This document shows, piece after piece, positions 24,088 through 35,469 of a DNA stretch of 64,000 nt; position 1 is the stretch's first letter, and each line of letters begins with the position of its first letter. The stretch is from Bathynomus jamesi (lineage: Eukaryota; Arthropoda; Malacostraca; Isopoda; Cirolanidae): NCBI GenBank assembly GCA_023014485.1, contig JAJOZX010006135.1:124001-188000 (forward strand). Direction: 5' to 3'. Position numbers and translations under genes: made by a program. The notes below the pieces were generated by a model that ran no database searches, had not been told where the DNA came from, and saw only the letters and a list, made by a program, of their open reading frames with translations.

Positions 24088-25379
24088 CTTTTCATCAAAA
24101 TTTTTCAACCTGAAAACCAAAATGTTCTTCATCTACGCAGACAATACAAAAACTGTCTCAGTTCAAATGAATGAAATGGAAAATGAAAAATTTTATTTCG
24201 ATTCGTCAAAATATCTATTGAAAATAAAGGATTATTTAAATAACTTTATTATATTTTTAATTTTGTTTCGTCTTCATCACCCATTTCTTTCTTCGGGTTT
24301 AGTCCGTTTTTACAATAAATTGTGGCAATTGCCAAGAAATTGATGGTTTCTTATTATGATTTATATAATATTGACAATTTATGTTGCAATTGCCTTTAGT
24401 CACATTTGTTGTTGCATCTCATAAGTCTTTTCAATATTTTAAAGGTAACGATGTACTTCCACCTTATTTTGAAATAATATCTTATTTTTCTCATACACAC
24501 ACACACGATATTCTAAAATTACTTTTGGATGTAAACTTTTGTATGTTTGTCAATCAGTAGTCGAACGTTGTGAACAATGTGTTCAAGTTGAAAGAAGACA
24601 CTTTGAACATTTAAAATAAACAATTATTGTTGCTGTATTTGAAATAAAATGGTTAAATAGCGCATATTTTTTTGTTAAGATATTGCGTCCATATAAAAGT
24701 TTACTTAGTAATTTTAGAACACAAAAGTTTACTACTTAATTTTAAAATACCCTGCATATACAGAGACACACAGAGACACACAGAGAGAGACAGAGACAAT
24801 GTAGTTCAATTGAAGAGGCGTTTTATATATTTCAGCATAGACTATAATACTAAATATGGTTAATAAAATGATTGAATTCATGCATTTTTGCCTAATTAGA
24901 CAGAAAATAAAAGCGAGAAATGAGAATTTTTAAATTTAAACGTAAATAAATAAACTTAAAAAGCTTTTGTGTTTTTAACTTTTAATACCGAAGACTGAAG
25001 TGATTAAAAATACTTTGCAACATGAGCTTTGAGAAAAGGCTTTTATAAACAAATATTTCTAATTGACGCATCTATATAAGTAATCTAGAGTAATACTTAA
25101 AATATACATTAAACGCTGGGATGACCAGTTTCGGAAATAAGTTCACCTAAAAATACAAAATTTCTAAAATTAATAAAAAAATGGCTTATGCAATAATGAT
25201 TGGTTTTGTTTTCGAAATTTGATTAGCCACCAAAGAGAAAATATACAAATAAAATCAGAATATAATCAATTAGTAAGTTTTTGTGCTTTAAAATTTTTTT
25301 ATGATTTTAGGCGAACTTCTTTCTGTAACTGTTAAAACAGTGAAAAGGAATCTCATGCACATAAATATACAGTTATTGG
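24088..25379. other. Non-coding block, second unit
   Basis: Homologous to 11036-12090. At about 25378 (CAGTTATTGG) the homology jumps to sequence matching about 13730 in the first unit, so about 1.6 kb, including most of the plus-strand LINE, is deleted here. Confidence 0.6.
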
Positions 25380-25855
25380 CCATCCCTATCTGGAGTATGA
25401 TTCTCATGTGTGATGTGGCTCAACCCACACAGCTTTACTTGACTGGGTGGAATCAAAGTCTTTTCGTCTCATCACTTCCTCGCCTCTTACTGACTGTCTT
25501 CAATCTCTCTCTCTCTCTCTCTCTCTTCGCTGCAATGTTGCCTCACTCTCTCTTTACTATCACTATTATAACGGACACCGCTCGTTTGAACTGTGGAACT
25601 GCTTACCACCTTCTTTAAGGAGAGCACGCAGTACCACACTTTCGACACATTCTCATTCCTTTTCTGTGCAACTCACTAACGCAAAGATTAATCGATATTT
25701 TGCCTTTCATCTACTCAGCCGGTCAACTCTGGAACAATCTTCCTCAATCCATCTTTCCTCCTGTTTATGACCTCCAATCTCTGAAACGCAGAGTGTCCAG
25801 GCATCTCGAAATTCGTGGACCTTGATTTTTGCTCTCTTGTTCCTTTATGGGTTGC
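25380..25855 (+). mobile_element. 3-prime remnant of the plus-strand LINE
   Basis: Matches 13730-14215: LSLYYHYYNGHRS and the C-terminal region, with a CT microsatellite at 25505-25530. Everything upstream is lost. Confidence 0.75.
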
Positions 25856-27560
25856 AGGCCTGCAATTTCATTATTATTAGGGCAAGGCCACTTTCGCCTT
25901 CGATAAAGCCAAATTTGGTTGGGCACCAAGACCAAAGGTTAGGGCACCAAGGCCAAAGGCTAGGGCACCAACAACAAAGACAAAATAGTGAAAGAGGCAA
26001 AATACAATACAAAAAGGAAGACAAACGAAAGCATAATAATAAGTTTCTGGCATTTGGTGGCCGATTCATCCAACTTAATTTCTTTGAAACGCTTTAAGCG
26101 ATCTTTCTGAGGCTTTGTTGTAGTCGATAACTGATAAGCGTACAGCGGAACGCTGGTTTCACAACTAACCAGGGGGCAGTGGTCGGGCGTTAGCGTACAT
26201 ACCACACCTTGTAGGCGGCGTGACATTATAAGAACGCGTAGCAACTACCATTGTCAGGGACATGCACAGCCTTACATTAAGGGGTAGGGGGGAGGGATGG
26301 ACAACACGGCCATTCAAAGGGCAACGACAGCAATGGCCGTCGTGGCCGCCGTGAAATTTCGTCCCTGAATGGTTGCATACAATTTTCTATAAAATTCTAT
26401 AAAAATTTTGAAATAAAGATTTAAGGCAACTTTTTAATTTAATTCAGAATGAAACACAGTGAAACTCGATTATGTTTAATTAATCATTTTTTAGAAAAAG
26501 TGATGAATGATGAAATTTTCTTATTGATCAATGATTAAGTGATTACAAATTATTAAAAATTAAATACTTGTGAAAAGAGTAAAAAGATTTTTTTTGTTTC
26601 ATGAGATAAGAGCGAAGAAAATATATTTTGCTCAATAATCATCCATTTAGTTTGCTTTAGTTTAAGAAACAAGGAATGAGCGGATTAATCAGTTTATATG
26701 TGCAAAAGAGTTCCAAATTCAAATACCACATTACAAAATTTATGGTAAAAATGATGACGAAATTGTAGAAAACATTAATAAATCTAAGATCCGGCAACGG
26801 TCAGGTCCCAAGGTTGCTGGATTTCAGAGGGTCAACTGTAAAATGATTTCGAAATTATGGAGAAAATTAATAATTTTTCATCATTTTCTAAAAATATTTT
26901 TTTGATTAATTAATGATTAAATTTGAAACAGTGATTAACTGATTAACTGGTTGAACATACCCATGCCCTAATTAAAACATTTACTGTCCACTGCACGAAA
27001 TACTACAAAATTTAACTCATTACCTTTTGTTACAAATCTCACACATCCATTACCCTGTACCTCCGAAATAAACAAAAAATTCATACATACATACATACAT
27101 ACATACATACAGTACATTAACAAATCTCTTTTCCCAATGGATTGAGGTGAGAAGGGAGAAATATTTCGGAAGAAGACAAAAAGTAGAGACTAAAGCGCGC
27201 ACATTCATTCACACACGCATCGTGATACACGAGCCACCCTATCCTACCCACATGGCTAAATTCCACACCTAAGCTGCTGTCCATACGCCGACCGTGCAAT
27301 TTATAATAATATACCAATTTTGTGAATTTTTAAATATCTAATGCGTTAAACACTTCACTGTCAAGTTCAACATTTGGTTAGATATTAGAGTAAGTCAAAT
27401 GAAATGTCTAAATTTTAACAATGTTTTAAACAATTGAAAAGACTAATCTGAAATGTCTAACAAATGTTTAATGAATTGTCTAATAATAAAAAGTCTAATG
27501 CATGAAAGTTTAAAGAATTTAAGTATAAGTTTAATCTTATATGAAGAGAACTGTTTATAC
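25856..27560. other. Short tandem repeats and the flank shared with 15.6-16.7 kb
   Basis: 25905-25975 holds three imperfect copies of GGGCACCAAGGCCAAAGGCT. From 26374 to about 27530 the sequence repeats 15608-16720. CATA repeats lie at 27081-27112. No gene recognised; the frames here are not conserved between the two copies. Confidence 0.6.
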
Positions 27561-27977
27561 AAACAGGAAAAAGGAAATGGAAAGAAATTCCTGTTTCAAC
27601 TAATTATATTTCCTTATTCTAACGTAAACATCAACTGTAACATACATCTAACATCAACACCTCATTCTAAAAATCATCACCAGTTTAAACAGTCTGTGGA
27701 CGCTTCTAAAAAATTCCATCCACGTTTGTGAAATCGAGAAAAGTCATTCGGTGAATAAAACTATAGAAAAGAACGCAGTCATGAAAATCTTAAGCCTCAC
27801 ATCCGAACGCATTGTGTCTAGATTTGTGAAGCTGCATTTAAAATCTAAGGTCTTCGTGAACTTAAAGTAAATATTAAGCTTTCGCTGCCTTAATAATTTC
27901 TTTTCAAAATCTTCGGTATGAAATTATTTACTGTGACTTTTTTGGTAGGAAATTATTTAATGCGAGCGACTTTTTCC

Positions 27978-28026
<49 letters not shown>

Positions 28027-29640
28027 AACAGCTCCATTATACATAGTTAAGAAGATATCACAGTAAAAAAATCTGTTAAAAAATTAAATGCACGCCACAA
28101 CGCTGTTTTCAGCGAGGACTGTTAAAGCAGCATCCTGATCTCTTTTATCCTTCATATGCTCACTGACCCTCGTCGCAGAAACTTGGGCTCCACCCTGACC
28201 CCCCGATCTGACCTCTGTTTCCCTGAGCTTCGCTTCTTTCAACTCCGTTACTCCAACCATCGATTTTCATTTCTCATTCAACATGCATCGCCTCACAATT
28301 GAAATATGGGATTTATTCAGTCAATCTATTGAACAATTTTGCCGCTTAGTCTCTTCAACCTCCATCACAATCTTCGTCACCTCTACAATACTGAAGGAAT
28401 AAAGCGCTTGCATATGTCTTGTTTGTATACCTTTAATATTTCCGGCTTTTATACCCTTTTTCTTATTTGTAATAATTAAATATGTCTGTGTAATTAGATT
28501 GTTAAAAGAAGTAAGTCAAACCACTGGTTTTTCCCTTGAAACGATACTTTATAGTTGTTCAAGGAAAATCATTCATAAAATATTATGAATATTATAAATC
28601 ATAAACAACAATTATTAAAAATGGTAACAAAAAACATTAGCTGTAAATAAATATTGCATCGTTTGACTCCATTACTTTGTTTATGATCTTTACAATATTT
28701 TATTGAATTACGAAAAAGGAATTTAATCTGAGAATTCTTCTCATTTTATTTGTGTGCCAAATTTAACTTCGGAAAAAATGAAAATTGCCAAAATAGTGAT
28801 TTATTTTCTCATCTGAAACATTTACAGAAAAATAAATTGCAAGATTTCAAGTTAGTCTCTTCGTTCCAAGAAATATACATTGTAAAAAATTTGATAATAA
28901 ACAACAGGAATGTTAAAAGGAGGTCTGTATTTGGAGTTTACACAAATAAACTTCTTTTTAAATCAATCAACCTCTAGATATTTTGTGTAAAATGCATTTA
29001 CATATCTTTATGGTTCATTGTAAAAAGTGTAAAATTACCAAACTTTATGTAAAAATATGCAATGTATTTTCAGTAAATAAAGAAATCTGTGGTTTCAGTG
29101 GTTTAAAAAAGGTAAAATTGGGTTGTAAAAATATATAACTAACTGGTAATTTTGGTGTCGTAATTTTGTTAAAATGACATAAATGAAGGCTACATCTTTG
29201 ATATGCGAATTTCAAAATTTATCTTTTCTCTCAAATAATATTACTGCACAAACGACATACTCAAAAGGTTTCTCAATATAAATTGCTTTTTAGAAGACGG
29301 GAGTGTAGTCCATAGGTATAATATAAATTAATTGGTTACCAGGTTCAGTTTCCATTTATGAGTATATGGCACATGAACGACAGTTGATTGATTTTGTGTG
29401 TAGAAAAATAGTTGGCTGTCATATGGCAAGTCCCCAACGACTCTATGTTGTTGAACGAATTTTAAAAATAACCTAAATATGACACTAAAATTTGAAATTG
29501 TCCAGAATAAGACTTCGGACTTCGAAAAATAATGAGTTGTGACATCTTTGACAATAACTTGAGAGAGACGCCCACTTTGGGATTTCAGTAATGAACTGAA
29601 AAGAAAACAAAATTAATCTAAAATTGGGGGTACACCCAAA
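27561..29640. other. Unique non-coding stretch before the plus-strand FReD gene
   Basis: A GATA microsatellite lies at 27979-28025. The rest is AT-rich without recognisable repeats. The plus frame at 28750-28977 (75 codons, lysine and asparagine rich) has no similarity I recognise and is probably chance. Confidence 0.5.
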
Positions 29641-29690
29641 GGACGAAGGATGTTCCAAGATAAACCAGCAAGGACAAGTACACTAAAATG

Positions 29691-29698
29691 TATAAAAA
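29691..29698 (+). promoter_or_regulatory. TATA box of the plus-strand FReD gene
   Basis: TGTATAAAAAGGAAAGG, closely matching the TGTATAAAAGAGAAGG of the minus-strand paralogues, 79 bases before the ATG at 29770. It argues that the in-frame ATG at 29650 is not the start, because that lies upstream of the promoter. Confidence 0.7.
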
Positions 29699-29769
29699 GG
29701 AAAGGGTATTTCAAAGCCAGTTATTACAAGCTATTTACTGAAACAGTTCAGCAAAACCAACTCCAAAAA

Positions 29770-30654
29770 ATGTCAATTTCATTATTTTTCATTAATTTCC
29801 TGACGATTGTTATACTAATCAATTTCATTTTTGGAGACAGCAGTGAACCTACGATCAAAGAAACGGAAAACCTCTTCGAGGAGATTGGTTTCTCTCCTGA
29901 CTGCGTTTCTCAGACTTTGGCACTATGTGAGAACTCGGCAAGAGATTCCTCTTTGATGGGAATGAAATTTCAATCTCATTCAATGCAAAAGACAATCGCC
30001 AAATTGAAGGAAGTTCAAAACGTTCTCGAAATTATGCGGATCTTTTCAACTTGTGACAAAGAGTCTGGCATTCGAACAGTGTACCCTTTCAATTGTTGCG
30101 AAAATCGACCCGTTTCTGTTTTCTGTGACCAAATTACTGACGGAGGGAGATGGACGGTGATTCAACATCGTGATGCTCTTCCACAAAGAGAAAACTTCTT
30201 CAGGAAATGGATTGAGTACCAACTTGGTTTTGGCATCGTGACGGGAGAATTTTGGCTCGGCCTCGACAATATTCATGCCCTCGTTAGTGATACTTTGATG
30301 GAACTGAGGGTGGACCTTGAGGACTTTCAGGAAATAAAACGTTGGGCGAAGTACGAACATTTTTACATCGGAGATGCCACTGAGAAATATCTACTAGATT
30401 TAGGAGAATATTCTGGAAATGCCGGTGACTCTTTAACTGTTCACAGCGGTCAAATGTTTTCAACGAAAGATCAAGATAACGATGCAAGCGATGGAAGCTG
30501 TTCGAAGACATTCCGCGGTACATGGTGGTATCAAAAATGCCATAACTCAAACCTAAATGGTTACCAGTATGAAGGAAACCACACTTCCAAAGCTGATGGC
30601 ATCAATTGGAGCGAATTTCGTGGTCTATATTACTCTTTAAAAAAACTTCTCTGA
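29770..30654 (+). CDS. Secreted fibrinogen-related (techylectin/ficolin-like) protein
   Basis: A 294-residue single-exon gene. Residues 1-22 form a signal peptide (LFFINFLTIVILINFIFG). Residues 23-90 are a linker with Cys45 and Cys53. The FReD domain follows: WTVIQHR at 128-134, FRKWIEYQLGF 144-154, GEFWLGLDNIHAL 159-171, calcium loop DQDND with Asp234/236/238, Cys244 and Cys257 as the C-terminal pair, WWYQKC and SNLNGYQYEG in the ligand pocket region. Odd points: the usual first FReD cysteine (CEDM in the paralogues, position 89) is absent and Cys95 lies six residues later; Cys109-Cys110 are adjacent; GGGW is GGRW. Family members are secreted lectins binding acetylated sugars in innate immunity. 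It is diverged from the minus-strand group and in the opposite orientation. Confidence 0.88.
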   Translation: MSISLFFINFLTIVILINFIFGDSSEPTIKETENLFEEIGFSPDCVSQTLALCENSARDSSLMGMKFQSHSMQKTIAKLKEVQNVLEIMRIFSTCDKESGIRTVYPFNCCENRPVSVFCDQITDGGRWTVIQHRDALPQRENFFRKWIEYQLGFGIVTGEFWLGLDNIHALVSDTLMELRVDLEDFQEIKRWAKYEHFYIGDATEKYLLDLGEYSGNAGDSLTVHSGQMFSTKDQDNDASDGSCSKTFRGTWWYQKCHNSNLNGYQYEGNHTSKADGINWSEFRGLYYSLKKLL

Positions 30655-31025
30655 GCATTAGACCAAAATTCCTCAATTAAGTTAAAAATCATTTATAAAA
30701 TGTTGAAATATGAAGAGCCCTCCTGAAATATCTTTCGAGAAGTCAATTGTATGCTTGAAGTAGTTAGTAGTATAAATAATAATAGTAGTAATTGTAGTAA
30801 TAGCAGTGGTAGGTGCAATAATATGTCATTTCTTAATGTTATTCTTTAAAATTATAAAAGTGTCATGGTTTCATTTTAGTGAAAGAAATTCGCTCTGCGT
30901 TCACTCCATAATGGAATGTGGCTAAAATATTTTAATGTAAAAATGTAAGACAAGAAATTAAATTGTAAAATTTAATATTCATTTTAGTCATATTTGAACT
31001 TGTAAATTTGCTTTTATATTTTGCG
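30655..31025. other. 3-prime flank of the plus-strand FReD gene
   Basis: AT-rich, with short AAT and TAG repeats near 30775-30810. No clear canonical polyadenylation signal just after the stop; nothing else visible. Confidence 0.5.
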
Positions 31026-31029
31026 GAAT

Positions 31030-31161
<132 letters not shown>

Positions 31162-31232
31162 AACTGCAAACACGCAGTATAATTAACGTAAAGAACGACG
31201 CTTGTATAGGAGATATTCTGCTTTTGAGAAAA
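31162..31232 (-). repeat. Isolated 3-prime piece of the 265-bp tRNA-like repeat
   Basis: GCAGTATAATTAACGTAAAG and CGACGCTTGTATAGGAGATA match the start of the array unit at 62008. The match ends after AAAACAACA, before the tRNA-like part. On minus this is the distal end of the repeat, followed by a TA-repeat tail. Confidence 0.8.
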
Positions 31233-31962
31233 CAACACGCTTTTAAATACTGACCAATAATCAAGTTTTTTATTAATGTTGTTCATAAGTAATTTTATTT
31301 AAAATTTCAGCCTAAAAGTGACCAAATGTTGCTAAAAAAAACTCCTTTTGTCATATCTTAGTCTCATTAATTCTTACTGTTAAATATTAAGAGTAATTTG
31401 TTATAATTAATTATTTAATATGGATTATAAAGACCTGTAAAATTATATTCAAATGTGATTTAATTCAATACCTAATAAAATATCAACTTGAAAGAGATCA
31501 AATAATGGAGAATACCTTATTTGGTCATATCCTAAGACTATATTAACTCGAGTTGATGATAATTACGAGTAATTTATTTGTTTCATTCTTATAACATTAA
31601 TTAGGTGTCAATAAGTATTTTACTATAATATATCATGATGCGCTTCGGATTTTGAATATGGCATATTTTCCTGTCCTTGATTGCTGCTAACTATTCAAAG
31701 TACGGAAGAGAGTTCAAAATACTGTATTTGATATCCTCTAGGTCTAGGGCAGAGGTTACCAATAGGAGGACCACAGTCCGGATGACGACGAATTTTATAA
31801 ACCCGACGGGAATAAATCCCATACGCTGATTAGCTCAAAGGATTTACTTTGAAAGATAGGCCAACCAAATGCCATTTCGTGAAGTTTAAATTTAGTTTTC
31901 AAATAAAGAGATTGAAATTGGTGATTTTAAATGGATTTCTTTAAAATAATATCGGCCACATT
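31233..31962. other. Non-coding; possible outer hAT fragment
   Basis: AT-rich. CAGAGGTTACCAATAGGAGG near 31750 resembles a hAT terminus, but I find no matching right end. The sequence is interrupted by the element at 31963. Confidence 0.35.
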
Positions 31963-32368
31963 CAGAGGTGTAGTCGAGGGGTAACGCGGTATAACGGCGT
32001 TATACTTCCTAAAATTTCAGTGAAGTAGCGTTATACTACCTACTGTAGTAGTTTCAAAGAAGGAAACAGACATTCGTTCTGTATGGAGCCTATTGTACAC
32101 TACATGTAACTGTAGTATCTACTATATCACTATGAAACTGCATTATACCGTATACATACGACTGACACGAGTATCTATATGCGTGTGTTTTATTCAAATT
32201 AAAAGTAACTGGAGCATGTAATGTATTTGTAGTTTTATTTACTAAATATATATTTTTTATTTTCGAATTAACTTTTACTATTTTTATACAGTAATTGTTC
32301 TATGAAACGCTCTATTAAAGTTTTGCCTCTAGCGTTACCCTTCCTAAAATTTTAGGACTACACCACTG
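31963..32368. mobile_element. hAT-like MITE, 406 bp
   Basis: Termini CAGAGGTGTAGTC and the reverse complement of CAGTGGTGTAGTC. Exact 8-bp target duplication GCCACATT at 31955-31962 and 32369-32376. The interior contains GCGTTATACTNCCTA motifs. No transposase. Confidence 0.88.
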
Positions 32369-32376
32369 GCCACATT

Positions 32377-34390
32377 ACGAAAACACTACGAAAATAAAGT
32401 GTGAGTTACGGACCTTGATAGAAATACAGAAATGGTGCAGTAGTGCACTTTTTCATTGGTGAATGGTGTACTTTGCAATGGGGCAATGGAGCACTTTGCG
32501 CCAAAGTGTTAATTTTCTCTCTTTTTTTAAAGCCAAAAGATCTGCTACAAAATAAATTTAGGTTTCTACCAGAGTCTCAGTTTATATTTAGGCCAACGTT
32601 GTTACCCATAAAAATGTACAAAAAAAAGTATTTCCAAAGTTAGTTTGTACAAAATCCACAGTTTCTTATTATTCAACAGTTTTCTTTTATGTCTGATTCG
32701 TCATTGAAGAAGCTGATAATGATAATTTGGTTCACCTTTCATTTTGAGACATTATAATTAATGTCGTGTTTCTGCGAATATAATTCGCAGTTTTTATAAG
32801 ATAAATACAAATGTAAGATAAAATAGTAAAATTTAAAGGTTAAAAGCTAGAAGCAACTTCATTAAATACTAAATAAAATCCCAAAGTGGATAATTTACTT
32901 ACCTCCAAGTAAAATGTAAAAAAAGTTTGTGCAACCTTTGGAATTAAGTGGACTATAAACTCAAAGGATAGATAATGTATACAGTAATATTAAAAACAAT
33001 TAAACCAATTATAAATGATCAAATTATATTTTCTAAACGCGAAGGTTTAACTTTCAATTCGGAGATATGAAAAGGACTGAGAGTCATTTGTAGTTGGTTT
33101 GATTTTGTGTACGTATAAGACTTATAACATCTTCAAATCTGAATTGCTATTACGTTTATCAAGATTGGAGAAAACAGCAGCATGGCCGCGAATGCTCGAA
33201 TGGAAAGGCGTGAAAGTAGTCTGAGAGTAAGACAACTCAATATTGCATTTTCGTGTCTAAATACAGTATTTTAAATTGGCAGTCGGTGCAGCCAACAAAA
33301 ATAACACTGCATGCAGGACGCGTATATTTGTAAATCACACCCGAACACGAGTCCCGAATTCGATATTCTTTGTGTTTAAATGAGGATTTAATAGATTTAT
33401 TGTTAATAAAAATAAATTTAAAATTCATTTGGGAATAATGATTTAATAGTAATGACTTCAGTTTGGTTTCTATTTTGTAAGAGGTATACCCAATGAAGTG
33501 GCATCTTAAAATATTTTACGTCTTTCGGCAAGGATGGTATTGCTGAACTTGGTCTATAAATATTATCAAGAATTATTTTCTGTAGTTTGAATTAACGGTT
33601 TTGGAAATATATTGTTACAGAAATATCTGTTAGGTATTTCAATTGCCTCTTCAAATTATTGCAAAAGATAAAATTTTATGTCATTCTCAGTGATGTAGGG
33701 ATGGTATAAATTTTATACAACTTAGGTGAAGAACTAAGAAAATTAGAGCGAAATTCTATGACAGTTTTCCTTCTAGATTTGAAAGTTGTTTCGACATTTC
33801 ATAATTAAGTTATCTAAAAGGGAAAGGAAGTTGCTTATTTCAGTTCTCACACTAAATTTTATATTTAAATGTTACTACTGAGGAGATCTAAAAACCTATT
33901 GGCTTGATCAGTGAAGTCAAATAAAACTTCTAGCAAATTTAGGCTTGAAATGATAAGAGCAATCATTCACCAAATAGTCGTTCATGATGACAGATAAAGT
34001 GTTAATATTTTTGACTCATCTCGTAGTTGTTTCTGGTTCATAAAAGCCAGAATCTGTAGTTTATCTCAAAGTGTAAGTAATGTATAGCTCATTCGGTCAA
34101 TTACTAAAATGATACAACCAAATCTTTTGCCTTCAAACGAAAATGTTAAAAACTTTTTTCATCACCACAATGTTAAGGAAGAGACGATTCGGAAAAATGC
34201 TGCAGGAGCTGCAATTGAAAATTGGAGTTTTGGAAAAAAGCAAAAAAACACACCACTTAACAGTAAAACCTTTGTAAAGCATATACTGTAGATGTTTTCA
34301 CTGCAGTAACTGTGCTTTGTAAGATGCTTTAGAAATTCAATATAGTGGCACATCGTCAAACACTGTTAAGGGTTCTCCGAATTTGAACAG
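32377..34390. other. AT-rich non-coding stretch
   Basis: No repeat family, domain or splice pattern recognised. The plus frame at 34109-34291 (60 codons, KKNAAGAAIENWSF-like region) is short and has no visible support; it could be a relic. Confidence 0.45.
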
Positions 34391-34536
34391 TGCTCTTTTA
34401 GAGTCAGGACTCTCTTGCTTAGTGTATTTTTTGGGTTGTTCAACCTCATTTGCAAGAGTAAAGGTCATGTGACAGAAGGGGCCTACAAGTTTTTCGTGGG
34501 ATCCGAACTACGGATCCATACATCTCTGGATGCAAA

Positions 34537-34612
34537 GGACGGTCACCCATCCAACTATTATCGACACTCACTATCGCTTAACTTCGACGATTTATGGGAA
34601 ACGGTGTTCCGA
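34537..34612 (-). pseudogene. 5S rRNA-like sequence (5S-derived repeat or pseudogene)
   Basis: On minus the sequence contains CGAAGTTAAGC followed at 5S-like spacing by TTGGATGGGTGACCG, the two best-conserved internal promoter blocks of 5S rRNA. CACCGTTTCCCATAAATCGT lies upstream, where 5S has CACCGGTTCTC. Beyond these blocks the match fades, so it is a diverged 5S pseudogene or a SINE3-type 5S-derived head. No clean 5-prime end or T-run terminator right after it. Confidence 0.5.
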
Positions 34613-34953
34613 CATGGCTACGTTGTGGAGTCGACATTTTTGGGAAACACAAAAATAATTGTATTACGCGTTCGGAATCTTCATTTAACGCGCGTCTTTC
34701 TGATGTCGATTGGCGAGTCCCACTGATTAAAGACAACCCGGAATGAGAGCCAACATTAGGACAATTTTCGTGGATAGTCCTCATAGAGGGAGAATTACAT
34801 CTGTGAACAAGAGTCAAATAAATTGTGGAGGTGTTTCAGAGGTAGAAACCCTCCTATACTCTATATAATTTGTCTGTAGCTCAACCTAACATCGAATTTG
34901 CTAGTTTTCATTATTTGTATATTTGTTCTTTTCTATTTTTATTTTATTACTAT

Positions 34954-34956
<3 letters not shown>

Positions 34957-35042
<86 letters not shown>
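34957..35042. repeat. AT then AG microsatellite
   Basis: AT repeat to about 34988, then an uninterrupted AG repeat. Confidence 0.97.
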
Positions 35043-35044
<2 letters not shown>

Positions 35045-35091
35045 GAATATCAAACATGCACAAACATGATTTTGTATAATGTAAAAATACC

Positions 35092-35160
35092 TCCACCAAG
35101 AAATGAACCCACCACCTCTTGAATAGAAGATGAGGGCGTTAACCATCTCGACTGCAAAGG
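35092..35160 (-). repeat. tRNA-like SINE head, minus strand
   Basis: On minus: GAGATGGTTAACGCC resembles an A box, and GGTGGGTTCATTTC about 30 bases later resembles a degenerate B box; TTTTT follows. The spacing is tRNA-like, but the cloverleaf is poor. Confidence 0.4.
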
Positions 35161-35261
35161 GTTAATAAGAAAAACACCTCTGGGCACGAAAGCGTAATGC
35201 GTTTTCTCAGTAAATGAAATATCCTCAAGGTTTTATAAACGTTTATCATATCGTAATCCAA

Positions 35262-35335
35262 TGGTTAGCGACCTCACCTCGTACTAAAGAGATAGTGGGT
35301 TGGAAGCCTGGTTGAGGTATATACCTCGTAACCTC
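35262..35335 (+). repeat. tRNA-like SINE head, plus strand
   Basis: CAATGGTTAGCGACCTCACC resembles an A box and AGTGGGTTGGAAGCC a B box with one change (GGTTGGAAGCC for GGTTCGAANCC). No intact acceptor stem. Confidence 0.4.
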
Positions 35336-35375
35336 GTTGCAGTTCCGCTATATTATATTTCTATTTTAGGTATTC

Positions 35376-35432
35376 GATTATGGGGATTTATAGAACTCGG
35401 GCCTTTTTTTTATTAAATAAATCCCCATAATC
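35376..35432. repeat. 16-bp inverted repeat
   Basis: GATTATGGGGATTTAT at 35376-35391 and its exact reverse complement at 35417-35432, with a 25-base loop. It lies about 40 bases beyond the last exon seen of the minus-strand gene. Confidence 0.85.
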
Positions 35433-35469
35433 AATTTTTTTTTTCACATTGTTTTAAATTAATAAATGC

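Noticed and set aside
26257..26366. Possible hAT element (CAGGGAC ... GTCCCTG)
   Set aside because: Terminal repeat of only seven bases and no 8-bp duplication at the flanks.
29650..29769. 40-residue N-terminal extension of the plus-strand FReD
   Set aside because: The upstream ATG precedes the TATA box, the extension has no paralogue, and the signal peptide starts at 29770.
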